This document shows, one piece after another, positions 12,611-23,315 of a stretch of DNA of 64,000 nucleotides. Each line of letters opens with the position of its first letter. The stretch's first letter is position 1. A program made the position numbers and the translations under genes. This stretch comes from Paguma larvata (Eukaryota > Chordata > Mammalia > Carnivora > Viverridae), in the NCBI GenBank assembly GCA_030068075.1, contig CM057823.1, positions 16,712,485 through 16,776,484 of the forward strand. The letters run 5' to 3'. The notes below the pieces were generated by a model. The model was not told where the DNA came from. It saw only the letters and a list, made by a program, of their open reading frames with translations, and did no database searches.

Positions 12611-12802
12611 GGGGTGCTTGGGTGACTCAGTTAAGCGTCCAACTTCAGCTCAGGTCATGATCTCACCCTTCGTGGGTTCAAGCCCCACCTTTGGCTCTGT
12701 GGTGACATCTCAGAGCCTAGATCCTGCTTCGAATTCTGTGTCTCCCTCTCTCTATGCCCCTCCCCTGCTAGCACTCTCTCTTTCGTGAAAATAAATAAAA
12801 AA
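12611..12802 (+). mobile_element. Feline SINE, moderately diverged
   Basis: Plus-strand copy beginning GGGGTGCTTGGGTGACTCAG with a short CT-rich segment and an AAATAAATAAA tail. Possible imperfect target duplications are AAAATAAATACT before and AAAACAAATATT after. Confidence 0.9.
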
Positions 12803-13073
12803 AAACAAATATTAATGTATCCATTATTTCTGAGTTTTAAGGTATTTTACATGTGTAGTATGAAAACAGAAGTAAATATAAATGTACACTCTTATATCCT
12901 GAACTACTTTATGCATTTCGCTATCTCCAACATCTTCAAAACACATACTGATATTAAAGAAAAAAAACACTTTTTAAGATGACACATATAATACTTAAAC
13001 TCAAATATTTGAGGTCATGTCCAGCTTATATGCCTACTCTAAGATTCTCATCCATTCATTCATGTGGATTTCT

Positions 13074-13300
13074 TTTTTTTTAAGATTTTTTTTTAATGTT
13101 TTTATTTATTTTTGAGAGCAGGAGAGACAAAGCATGAGCGGGGGAGGGTCAGAGAGAGAGGGAGACACAGAATCTGAAGCAGGCTCCAGGCTCTGAGCTG
13201 TCAGCACAGAGCCCGGATGTGGGGCTCGAACTCACAGACTGTGAGATCATGACCTGAGCCGAAGTCGGCCACTTAACCGACTGAGCCACCCAGGCACCCC
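13074..13300 (-). mobile_element. Feline tRNA-Lys SINE, perfect 17-bp TSD
   Basis: Full-length minus-strand copy. The target duplication CATTCATGTGGATTTCT is perfect (13057-13073 and 13301-13317). The intact duplication and near-consensus body suggest a fairly recent insertion. Confidence 0.96.
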
Positions 13301-13539
13301 CATTCATGTGGATTTCTGACCCTCTCAAAGATTTATGTGGGTAAAATGACAAAGGCCTAAATGAGTACCAAGGTAGTATAGATACAGTGGAAATATTTAC
13401 AGATAAAGAAGGTGTCAGGATTTTAGTTTTGGTGATTCGGAGGAGACATCAATTTAAACAGAGGATGAAGAAGACAGAGAAGCTAAATAATGAACGTATG
13501 TAGAATAAGGCACTTGCTGGACATGCTGGAGCTGTTCAT

Positions 13540-13795
13540 GTTTCCAAGTGTTCTATCAGCGCTTGGACCTTACAGTCACACTACTTGGGTTTTTCATTGT
13601 CTCCACTATTTACAAAGTGGTGACATGGACAGGTTGTTTACTCACTTGGGACTTCATTTTCTAAGTTGTAAAATTGGCACACCAAAAATACTTACCTCCG
13701 ACAATTCTAAGGATTAAAGTAAATTAAATAACAAAAGTACTCAGAAAATGTAAGGGACTAGACTGTGCTCCGCGAATGCTAGCTATAATTATTCT
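13540..13795 (+). mobile_element. MIR (tRNA-derived ancient SINE)
   Basis: The order matches the MIR core: a GTGACATGGACAGGTTGTTT-like segment, CTTCATTTTCTAAGTTGTAA (the usual TTCCTCATCTGTAAAATGGG position), AGGATTAAAGTAAATTAAAT, then a tail region. It is heavily diverged. Confidence 0.75.
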
Positions 13796-14059
13796 GCCCT
13801 TGACCTTTCTGTCACAGTCTTTTGTAGTCTGCCCTACAGCCCTTCTGTAATCTCTGTAGGTCCTTTTATCTATTGCATAGTCTCCAATATCACCCCATGA
13901 TTCAAAACTCTCCCTATCAAACACAGACTTTGCCCTGGAGGTCTACACTCACACTTGCATATTCAACTAGAAGTTACTATTGTGGGAATGACAAAGAAAA
14001 GAAAGCAAAGAAAGAGAGGAATAAGATTCTGAAAGAGAATGTGGTGTTTATCAGTTAGG

Positions 14060-14520
14060 TTAGCAGAAGAAAACAGGTGAAACACTCAGATTAAGATGTT
14101 TGAGGAAAAGTGAAAATAGAAACTATTGCAAAGAGAGGACATTTTACAAAGGGCTGTTTCCCATTTGGTAAGAAGACTGCAATACACTAGTGGTAATAAT
14201 AGCAGAGACCTCAGGTCCGCAGGGGCATGGGAAGGGTGTGGTTACCCTATTCCAGAAGGAGAGCACTGAATAGGACAATATTGAAAGGATCATCAACCTT
14301 CAGGACAGGAGGGAGTTGGTCAGAGGTGAGCAGGACGGTGCCAGCAGAATACTCCAAAACATCCTGACCTCGTTTCCTCATTTTTTCTTATATCCCAACA
14401 GGGTTACCCACTGGGTGACCACCATCAGCAATCAGAGGGCAAGGAGCCCAAACCAGTATCAGGAGAAAGGTGGAGAGTAGATCTGTAGGGGCAAATGGAT
14501 GACATCCAGCACGTAACGTC
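14060..14520 (+). repeat. Unnamed ancient interspersed repeat (probable)
   Basis: This segment is more GC-rich than its surroundings. It shares phrases (AGAGGGCAAGGAGCC, GGAGAAAGGTGGAGAGTAG, GGGGCAAATGGA) with a repeat type I recognise but cannot name. A second, more eroded copy seems to lie at 54430-54670. Confidence 0.4.
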
Positions 14521-14695
14521 CAAATGAAGGGCTATCGAAATAAGTAGAAATAACAAATAAGATAACTACAAAAAATAGCCATTAGCTTCTCAATAAATTC
14601 TGATGCATTTGTATTGAACTATACTTTCCATTTCCAAAGGATGAAAATACATGTCAAGCTAAGCTTATCATTCACATTCAATGTCTCTTCATCTT

Positions 14696-14913
14696 ATTTT
14701 TTTTAATGTTTATTTATTTCTTTTGAGAGAGAAAGTATGCGTGTACACAAGCAGGGATGGGGCAGAGAGATCGGAGAGAGAGAATCCAAGGAATCCCCGT
14801 GCTGTCAGCACAGAGCCCCACACATGGGGCTCAGTCTCCCAAACTGTGAGATCATGACCTGAGCCGAAATCAAAAGTCAGATGCTTAACTGACTGAGCCA
14901 CCCAGGTGCTCCC
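14696..14913 (-). mobile_element. Feline SINE, diverged
   Basis: Minus-strand copy with T-rich tail, GAGA stretch, the complement of GCTGACAGC, and a head ending CACCCAGGTGCTCCC. No clear target duplication is visible because the flanks are A/T-rich. Confidence 0.9.
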
Positions 14914-14940
14914 ATTACATATATATACTTATATATATTT

Positions 14941-15000
14941 ATTTTAAAAATACATCTATATTTAAAAATATATATTTCAATATAGATGTATTTTGAAAAT
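14941..15000. repeat. 60-bp imperfect hairpin
   Basis: The 26-bp arms (14941-14966 and 14975-15000) differ at two positions and are separated by an 8-bp loop. The arm contains AATACATCTATATT. It lies 27 bp from the head of the preceding SINE. Confidence 0.85.
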
Positions 15001-15889
15001 AAAGGAGACTATAAGTATAAAAGAAAAATGAAGCTGTTTTTGTTTTTTGTTTTTGTTTTTGTCTTTTAAAGTTAAGACCAGTGAATAGGCATTGTTTGCT
15101 TCCTTTTCCTGGCAATGCTTGTTCCTGCCATTTTAGCTGCCTATAACTTGCCAGCATTCTCTCCATTACTCAAGAGGTCTAGCTGGAAAGATTACCTAAG
15201 ACATCCATGAGTAGCTTTACTCTCTACTTCTTTTAGTTTCCAGGCCATGTGCTTTCAGTTTAGTGTAAGGTGAGGACTTCAAATGGATATGTTTTCTGAA
15301 CAAGAAAAGTGAATATTCTTCCAACGTTTTCCTTTATTGCTCTAACTACCTATTGCTGTTTGTAACCTTTGACACCTGAGGAAACGGGAGAGGCTACTGG
15401 GCAATTCGCACATGCTGAAATCCCAATCTGAAAGCAAATCTCCGTGAGCAAAAGCTAGAATGTCAATGGCTTGGGACTTGGAAATATTACTCAACTTACT
15501 CCCTCAAGCTTCAAATATGTTCACATATATTCTTTCATCCAATATTCAATACATACTTATTGAGGCCTGTTTTGTTGGTGCTAGGGATTTTGAAGTAGAC
15601 TAGATGGAAAAGGCTCTCATTCTCTTTTACATTGTATCCTTAGTAGGTGATAAGCGATATCATGATTGACAGATAAATCTTCCTTTCAAATTCCTTAGGG
15701 TTTTCCTAAGAGTTATTTTCATGCAGAGGCTTATTTTTGAGATCGGGTTAGTGGAGCCATAAAATGGTGGGCTTAGAGACTGACTCCAGTCATCCTGTCT
15801 CCTCCCTTCTGCTCAGGTTACATCTGGAAAGGATAAAATGGCAATATTGTGCTCTTTGAAGGAAGCCCTAGGAACATCCTGGTGTGTTG
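15001..15889. other. Non-coding DNA, partly ancient repeat
   Basis: A TTTTTG-rich run lies at 15036-15068. The phrase TTATTGAGGCCTGTTTTGTT at about 15557 resembles a widespread ancient mammalian repeat (TTATTGAGCACCTACT-type). I see no gene. Confidence 0.5.
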
Positions 15890-16050
15890 CAGAACTCATG
15901 CTTCACCCAAAGGGGGATTTGCTTAATCACTTGCAGGAGCAATTCACCCATTTGTAACATGGTCACAGGCATCCTTCCTCAGAAGGTCACTGAGAATTAA
16001 TGACAGTATGTGGAATGGCCCCAACACAAGTTGTTAGTAAAAATTAACAA
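15890..16050 (+). mobile_element. MIR fragment
   Basis: The sequence runs GCTTAATCACTTGCAGG, CACCCATTTGTAACATGG, AAGGTCACTGAGAATTAATG, then GTATGTGGAATG, in MIR order. Very diverged. Confidence 0.55.
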
Positions 16051-16499
16051 AGTTAGTTGAACTTTCTAAGATCATTTTTTTTTTCATCTTTAAAATGAGA
16101 ATGTTGCCTCTGCCTATTAAGATGAAAACTCTGGGCTTTAGTTTTTCTGCTAATGGGATGTACACAATTTTGACTGACTTTTCATTTTCCCTTGAGAGAT
16201 GCTATTCCTCACTCTCTCTTATGATATGTTAGAAATATGGAAGGATATCAGGTTTTTATATTGATAGGAGAAGCTAGTAATATTAGGATAAAATAACACT
16301 TCTGATGCAGAGAAGAAACATAAAAGCTAAAAATTTACTATTAGGTCAAAATGCATAAATCACTTTCCATTTTTTTGTGTTTCTATTCCCAATTAAAATA
16401 ACCATTACAGGTTTTAATAGGCATTCAACACTGTCAAGGGAGGAAGTAATTGTTTCACTGGAAATTTTTCTTCTTCTTTTCTTTGGCACCAACATTCAG

Positions 16500-16650
16500 T
16501 GTTTCTTATCAAAATGTGGTAGTGCCTACCTTAACTTTAATGTAAAGAATGGAGATAACTACCTGTCTCATGATATTGAAAAGCTCGGGACATTATTGTG
16601 CATAATAAATATGAAGCACTATTTTGTAAATTCTGACATATAAAATATAA
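16500..16650 (+). mobile_element. MIR fragment (tentative)
   Basis: GTAAAGAATGGAGATAACTA followed by CTCATGATATTGAAAAGCTC and ATAAATATGAAGCACTATT matches the MIR 3' order. The 5' half is not recognisable. Confidence 0.5.
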
Positions 16651-17114
16651 CATTAATCTTTCCAATTCAGGCAGTCAGAGACAAGCATACTCTCATTTTT
16701 ACTAAAAATGATCAGAACCCCCTTGCGGTTAAATATAGAGGGCATGTAAAAAATTATTTGGTATCCAAAGAAACTCTTTAGTGACACCCTCTACCATCTG
16801 TCATCATTATCTTCAGCTGAAGTTCGGGCACATCAAAGGTCTTGACTGGGGTACTTCATTTAAGGTTTTCAACCTGGAAAAAACATTGAACACTTACATG
16901 TCCCCTTCTTTTCATCAAAACGCACCCGCCCTGCATTTCACTTCCCTGAGCCCTCCTCTCTACTGGCAGACGATCTGATACATTCCTTTTCTCTATGAAA
17001 TTGTCTTCCTCTAAGAATGGCTATTTAAGGTCTGTCAGTCTGTGACCATTGATTGATACCATGTAGTCTAGGTTCTCCCCCTGACTAGAAACGAGACGAA
17101 GCAAAGGACAAGAT

Positions 17115-17310
17115 GCAGTCAGACAGACCTGCTTCTTCTAGCTGTGAGAAGGTGTACGAGTTGTTTGGATGTTCTAAGATTCAAAGTTCTCATCTTTAGA
17201 ATGAGAATAACATTATCTATCCTTTAGAATTGCTTTTTCGATCACATAGAATTGTACCTTGAAAGCGCCCGGATTATTGATAGTTCTCTCATCTATCTTT
17301 CCTCCTAGAA
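17115..17310 (+). mobile_element. MIR
   Basis: AGCTGTGAGAAGGTGTACGA, then TCATCTTTAGAATGAGAATA and a terminal TTATTGATAGTTCTC follow the MIR consensus order. Confidence 0.6.
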
Positions 17311-18206
17311 GTGAACCCGGTTCTGTTCTTTTCACTTTTACCCCCAAAGATCAAGCTTAGAACCATCTCGTATATGCTAGCTTCTGGCCATCAATTACAG
17401 AACTTCATTTCAACAAGTTTAAATGCTTATAGTAATCAGTAAGATTTAAATAGTACATGTGATTATTTATTGTTATAAAACTTCAGTGTTTACCTGTGAT
17501 TGTTAACCAATTCTTCTAACAGAAAAAATTCTTTTTCTGAGCCCTAAATATCCCAGATGTGGGTCAGAAACTTAGTTTGATCATCATTGTTTTGAGATAT
17601 GAGAAGAATGTGTCACCTCCATAGCTTTTGGTATTTAGAACTTAAAATTTTGCTGACTATAAATGTCTTCTAATACTATTTCCTGGTTTTGTATCAGACT
17701 TCTTTGGATATCATTTTTGTTGAGATTTTTCTATATTTATTACAAAATAATCTATGTATAATTGTTTAGATGATTGGTAAATCAGAATTCATTTCTTACC
17801 AATTTTTTACTTAACTGGTAGAATTCTATAGGTTGGGCATCCACCTCCTTTTTAATAGTGCCTACAATGCATTTGTCCAATGATGCTCAATTAAACTTGA
17901 CGCGCTGAACTTTTTTAAGGTCTTTCTCATGAGTGGGTCGTTTATGCTCTGAATATATAGCCTATTTCCCAGTTAACAGATGACATTGATAGGCAAAAAA
18001 ATTCTTAGTCTTTCTAGTTAGAATTAGATTTACCTTCTTTTAAAGAGACATTTTGCAGTAAGTTTTCAGCACTTTCTGTAATCAAAATTGCATATCCTTC
18101 TTTCAACTATATAATGAACTATTTGAATATAAGAACATATCCTATTAATTGTTTTTAACTTGTTCAGAACCTCTTACCATACTTTGAGCTTTATATTTTT
18201 CAATTA
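17311..18206. other. AT-rich non-coding DNA
   Basis: I see no recognisable gene or repeat. Confidence 0.5.
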
Positions 18207-18525
18207 CAGTTGACCCTTGAATAATGAGTTGGAACTGCATAGCTCCATTTATACATGGAATTTTTACAGTATAGTGCAGCGAATGTATATTCTATTCCTG
18301 TGCTTTTCTTATTAATATTTTCTTTTCTCTATATTAATTGTAAGAATACAGTGCACAATGCATATAACATACAGAATTGTGTTGACTGTTTATGTTATCA
18401 GTAAGGCTTCTGGTCAATAGTAGGCTATTGGTAGTTAAGTTGTGGAGGAGTTAAAAGGCATACTCATGTTTTCAAGTACGCGGGGGTCAATGCCTTAACC
18501 CCCCAAATTGTTCAAGGGTCAATTG
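18207..18525. mobile_element. Tigger-type (pogo) DNA transposon, non-autonomous
   Basis: The left end CAGTTGACCCTTGAATAATG and right end TTGTTCAAGGGTCAATTG form imperfect terminal inverted repeats. TA precedes the element (18205-18206); the matching right TA has mutated. Internal phrases (CTGTTTATGTTATCAGTAAG, GTAGGCTATTGGTAGTTAAG, CGCGGGGGTCAATGCC) fit a Tigger3-like short derivative. It carries no transposase and would have depended on one in trans. Confidence 0.88.
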
Positions 18526-18611
18526 CAATTGATGATATCTTTTATATTACTTAATAAGTCCCTTTCAAGCACTAACAACTAATAGCTGATAATCTTTATC
18601 TACAATTTAAT

Positions 18612-19180
18612 TTTAACAGCTTTACTGAGCTATAATACATCTACCATAAAATCCATCTCTTTAAGGTATGCAACTCAACATTCTTCAGTATACATACAGA
18701 GTTGTACAACCAGCAACAAAATCTAATTGTAGAACATTTCCATCATCCCATACAGAAATGCTATGCCTGTGAGCTATCAGTTTCCATTTCCTCTCCCTGT
18801 TTCTCCCACGCCCCTTCACCAATCAGCCCTAGACAATAATTAATCTACTTTATATTTCTGTGTTTGCATAGCTGGACATTTCCTATGCTAAGTAGTATCG
18901 TATAACATTTGGTCTTTTGTGATGAACTTCTTTCACTTGGCATACTGTTTTAGAGATAGTGCAACCATGTAACGGCATTCTTTTTATTGTAAAATAATGG
19001 ATACACCACATTTTGTTTATCCGTTAGTCAGTTCTTAAAAATTTCAATCGTTCACATTTTTCAGCTATTACATATAACGCTGGCATGAGCACACATGTAC
19101 GAGTTTCTATGTTAGCACTTATCTTTGGTGGACACCTACAAGTAGAATTGCTAGATCATACTGGGTCTTTCATTCCAACC
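18612..19180 (-). mobile_element. LINE-1 3' portion, antisense
   Basis: The plus strand reads as the complement of an L1M-type 3' region: CAGCTTTACTGAGCTATAAT, GTTGTACAACCAGCAACA, ATACACCACATTTTGTTTAT, GTAGAATTGCTAGATCATA. It is 5'-truncated and well decayed, with no coding capacity. Confidence 0.8.
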
Positions 19181-20192
19181 AAAAATTATTTTTAATGTGA
19201 TAGAAACATTCTGTAAACTATCACATTCACTTGTTTGAAACCATGACTATACGACTATCCAACTAGACCATGTACTGGATATGGGAACCTTGCACAGCTT
19301 AATCACAAATGTCATGCTTGTGTTATTTGTGCATTATTTAGGGGTAATCATTCTCATGTGTGTATTTTTAAAAGTGCAAAGGTAAACCTTCCTAATCAAT
19401 AAGTTACAGAAAAGTAAAATACATGCAGAGAAATGAAAAAAGGACTGATCCCATTGAATACTCAACAATGAGCTAGGCTGGCAGCACAAGTTAATTTGTA
19501 TGTTGATCTTCAAAGAGTTCAAATCAATTCATGTAATTGAATGTGTGTGGCAATTATAGTTCTGTTTTGTTATGTTAAATATGTTCCTAACAGTGAAAAA
19601 TATAACCACACATTTGCATAATATCTGAAGTCCTAGCAGTCAGTAGAACATGGCTTAAAAACCGATGTTAACTAACTTGATTTTAAATAAATTAAAGAAA
19701 TAAAACATAACAATGATTCACTACAAGCAGGCCAGTCCACTCTCTGCACTGATTTCTCTTTCTTGTTAATGGCCCGGACATAGTCTTCCTTCTACTCCAC
19801 CAACCCAAGTCACTTAAGATACACCTCATTCACACCTACAAGTAATTTTCCAGGATTCATTTTGCCCATAATTATGTAATGACTAATATAATGAATAATG
19901 CAATTGTACCATTTTCACCTTCTTTGTATTATCATCAAGTCAATAAGATTTCTAGCTTGTAGTCAATAATAACTCTCATGAAAAGCATGTTGATTTTTCT
20001 TCCCATATTGTTGTCTTATTCTTTCAACAGGTTGGAAGTGACACAGGTTTAAAAAAAAAGATCTTACAAAAAATGTTCTTGTTCTTACATATAGAGTACA
20101 TTCTTATATTAATGAGGGAGAGTGACAGAGAGAATCAGCGGTGAGAGTCTCCAGAACCTTGCTTTTTGGGATCGGAGAATTTTTACAAAACC
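19181..20192. other. AT-rich non-coding DNA
   Basis: I see no recognisable gene or repeat family. Confidence 0.5.
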
Positions 20193-20249
20193 TTTGTTTT
20201 GTTTTTTAACTCTGGTAGACTATCAGTGATTATTAAAAAACAAAACAAA
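20193..20249. repeat. Perfect 17-bp inverted repeat, 23-bp loop
   Basis: TTTGTTTTGTTTTTTAA (20193-20209) is exactly complemented at 20233-20249. Both arms are simple T/A-rich sequence, so chance or A-tail origin is possible. Confidence 0.85.
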
Positions 20250-20423
20250 ACAAAAACAAAAGCAGGCATTTCCAGTTATAAACTAAAACTACCTTTGCAA
20301 TAATAAATCATAATTATGATTTATCTAAGCTTCTATATAAAACCATAATTTCATAAGTCAAGATTTTTCAAACTGAGATTCTTTTTCTCCCAAAAGAGGT
20401 CTGTGAATTATTTAGCTTGAGAA

Positions 20424-20607
20424 AAAATATGCATACGATATTCCTGTAAACAGTATATTTATTTATATTTATATATATTCCAGTCTACATATATTTATAT
20501 TATATTTATATATAAAATATGCATACAATATTCCTATGAACAGTATATTTATTTATATTTATATATATTCCAGTATATATAGTTATATTCCTATAAACAG
20601 TATGTTT
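20424..20607. repeat. 90-bp tandem duplication plus partial third copy
   Basis: AATATGCATACGATATTCCT (from 20427) recurs exactly 90 bp later (20517) with only three differences over the first 60-odd bases. The core TATTCCTATAAACAGTATG recurs again from about 20586, 57 bp after the second copy. The units are rich in TTTATAT. Confidence 0.88.
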
Positions 20608-21724
20608 AAACGATTTTTAACAGGAGCTAAAAACCTGTTACATTTGTCACTAATGTACTTTTTAATATTTAGAGCTTTAAAAGTCAGCAGACTTACTAGA
20701 AAATCTAGATATTGGTTGGGAGAAATATTTGATAGGAGTTTGAAGGAAGAGAAATGAGTATTCTGGAAACTGGCCATGTGCCATGCATAAATCTCAAAGA
20801 GGAAGGCACGGAAGGAGACAGAGAAGATGGATGGGGAGATTAATAAATGATGTACCTGAGTTCCAGGCAGGAGAGAGCATAGACAATACGAGATTAGAGG
20901 AGGGATGATGCTGGGGGCGGAGATGTATTGCCTTTGGTTCAACTTCAAATTTCCCTCTCATGTTATGACAATCATATACTTAGACCTGCTGTAAACACCC
21001 CATCTATTTAGCTTTATCAAGAGCAATTTTCTTTTTTTTAATCACATAAAACTTCCACAATGTGTGTAAAACTGTGCTAGAAAATCTTTAACATTATACT
21101 ATACTAAATAAATGACCTAGTAAATGCTAAGAAAATGTCCATTTTTAAGAAACACGGGCATCGATGTAACTGCAACACATTCTCTTAAAAAGCGGCTGTA
21201 ATTTAGAGTATGCAGGCATTTATGAGCCTTGCAAGAAGTGGAGGGGAAAAGGTTAGGAGGAGATTCAGAGAATCTTAAAAGTTCTTTTCATACCCAGAAA
21301 TAATGATAAATGATTAAAATGACATTTAGATTTTCAAATTAGGTGAGGAAATTCAGACCTCAGGTTGTCATTTCAAATTAGATGTTGTACTATTTTTCTT
21401 TAATCGTTAGAAAAGATCTTTCCGATTTGGCACCACTGAGAATTCATGTGGATATTTGACTTTGTTTATGAAAGGAAATACAGATTTTTCTGGCTAGCTC
21501 TTTCTTCTATCCTGCATTTACGTCGTTACAATTGACTTATGCACCTGTCATTTTCCTGTTTGCCCTCACACCCATGCCTTCCTTTCATTTCACTCTGCTC
21601 ATATCTCAAGGAGCTGAAAATTAAACACATCATCGTCTGGGTTTCTCTTCCCCCAGTTGTTTTGAGTTAGTTTTGGCCCATGGGAGGCTCTGACGTGAGA
21701 CTGGAAGGCAAGAGGAAAGTAAAA
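20608..21724. other. Non-coding DNA
   Basis: There are no recognised features. A minus-strand open frame of 121 codons (20583-20948) runs into the tandem duplication, has no recognisable domain and is rejected as a gene. Confidence 0.5.
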
Positions 21725-21948
21725 CAGTAAGACCTTGGATTGCAAGTTTTCCGCAAGAAGAGCAAACATTTCTAAGACATTTTAACTTGATAAACAAGTG
21801 ATGTGTTGCAATACGATCAGCACGCAATGCCAGATGTCACATGATCACAACTGAACCAGTGGTTCTTGAAATTTGCTTTGATATACAAGTGCTTTGACTG
21901 CAAGCATGTTTTTGGAATGAACTATGCTCACAAACCAAGGTCTTACTG
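21725..21948. mobile_element. Miniature Tigger1-like DNA transposon
   Basis: The left end CAGTAAGACCTTGGATTGC and right end AACCAAGGTCTTACTG form about 15-bp near-perfect terminal inverted repeats. TA follows on the right (21949-21950); the left TA is not intact. Compared with the copy at 35692-36586 it is in the opposite orientation and lacks the internal part. It contains no transposase. Confidence 0.88.
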
Positions 21949-22872
21949 TATTTGCTTCCTCCTCGGCAGCACCCTATTGAAGTTCCAGAGGTGGTTTTAA
22001 ATCCTCCAGATGACAGCTCTGGCCCGGAAGTCTCTTCTCCATGATTTAAAGTCCAGCCTGGTGGGCTCCGCTGCCTAAACCCCCAAGCAGCCCTTCTTCC
22101 CTCCGGATAGCGCTGGCTCCTGAACTCTGGCACTATCTAGTGCCATAGGCTGAGACGCGTTGCCTGCAAGTGTCAACTCTGAGTTGCCTCATTTCCCCCT
22201 TACTCCTCTGTAATTAGTTTTCTCTGCTAAATCCCCTCCTTTGAAATACATGACACGGATTCCATTTTTCTGACTGGAGGCTGACAGATAAAATGTGGTT
22301 TGGCTGAATATTTAAGTTGTGTAAGTTATTTCACTATTTTAAGGTTATGATGTGAGCTGTTATTGCTTCGCAGAGGCTCCCCATGAAACTATTATTTTTT
22401 CTCACACATATTCCATTAATATTTAAACTAAAATATACTCATAAAATTCAGTACCATCAGATAAATTTTTTTTGACTTGTGAGCTGTTTTTATCCACCTC
22501 GATATGCACATCATGGGTTATTTAATACATCCTCTGCCACAGAATATCAAATACATTACAGAAATCAATTTGCTTTTAATATGCCCTTACGTTGAGAATC
22601 ACACTTGCCTAAATTATGGCTGATTTGTACATTTAAAAAACAGACGAAGTATAAAATTAAATGTGATGGAAATGTTGAAGTAATTCTGCCTTAAGAATCT
22701 GCATATGTGACCATAGCAGAGCCTTAAAATTACTGATTTTCAACACTGATTTCCAACTATGTTGTATCCACAGCTGTGATGTGTGTCAAGTAATTTACTA
22801 CTTTTAATGATTAAGCATTAAAGTAGATAAATAATATAGCTTTTATTTAATTTTATTTAGTTTTAATTTTTA
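21949..22872. other. Non-coding DNA, GC-richer first 250 bp
   Basis: 21955-22200 and the mirror flank 21600-21720 are less A/T-rich and look like one older, unclassified sequence split by the Tigger insertion. A 98-codon minus-strand frame (21837-22133) straddles the Tigger end and is not a gene. The remainder is A/T-rich. Confidence 0.45.
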
Positions 22873-23095
22873 TTTTAATTTTTATTTTTTTTAACGTTTA
22901 TTTATTTTTGAGAGACAGAGAGACAGAGCGTGAGCAGGGGAAGGGCAGAGAGAGAGGGAGACACAGAATCCGAAGCAGGCTCCAGGCTCTGAGCCGGTAG
23001 CACAGAGCCCGATGCGGGGCTTGAACTCACAGACCGTGAGATCATGACCTGAGCCGAAGTCGGCCGCTTAACCGACTGAGCCACCCAGGTGCCCC
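22873..23095 (-). mobile_element. Feline SINE, 'CCGGTAGCAC' variant, nested
   Basis: Full-length minus-strand copy with perfect 15-bp target duplications TAGTTTTAATTTTTA (22858-22872 and 23096-23110). It inserted into the T-rich tail of the older SINE immediately to the right. It carries GAGCCGGTAGCACAG (22991-23005) where most copies read GAGCTGTCAGCACAG. Confidence 0.96.
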
Positions 23096-23110
23096 TAGTT
23101 TTAATTTTTA

Positions 23111-23315
23111 AAGTTTGTTTATTTATTTTTGAGAGAGACAGAGACTGCATGAGTGCGAGAGGAGCAGAAAGAGAGGGAGAGAGAGAATTCTAAGCAGGCT
23201 TGGCACTGTCTGCACAGAGCCTGATGTGAGGCTTGAACTCACAAAACAATGATATCATAATCTGAGCTGAAACAAAGAGTTAGGCACTTACCTGACTGAG
23301 CCACGCAGTCACCCC
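23111..23315 (-). mobile_element. Older feline SINE hosting a younger one
   Basis: Diverged minus-strand copy with head complement GACTGAGCCACGCAGTCACC. Its tail is split by the SINE at 22873-23095, so part of its A-tail lies left of 22858. Confidence 0.9.

Noticed and set aside
20583..20948. 121-codon minus-strand frame
   Set aside because: It overlaps the TA-rich tandem duplication at one end, and has no domain, no promoter and no splice context.
21955..22200. GC-richer segment considered as a promoter or exon
   Set aside because: Too few CpGs, no clear splice or start signals, and it reads as part of an older sequence split by the Tigger insertion.
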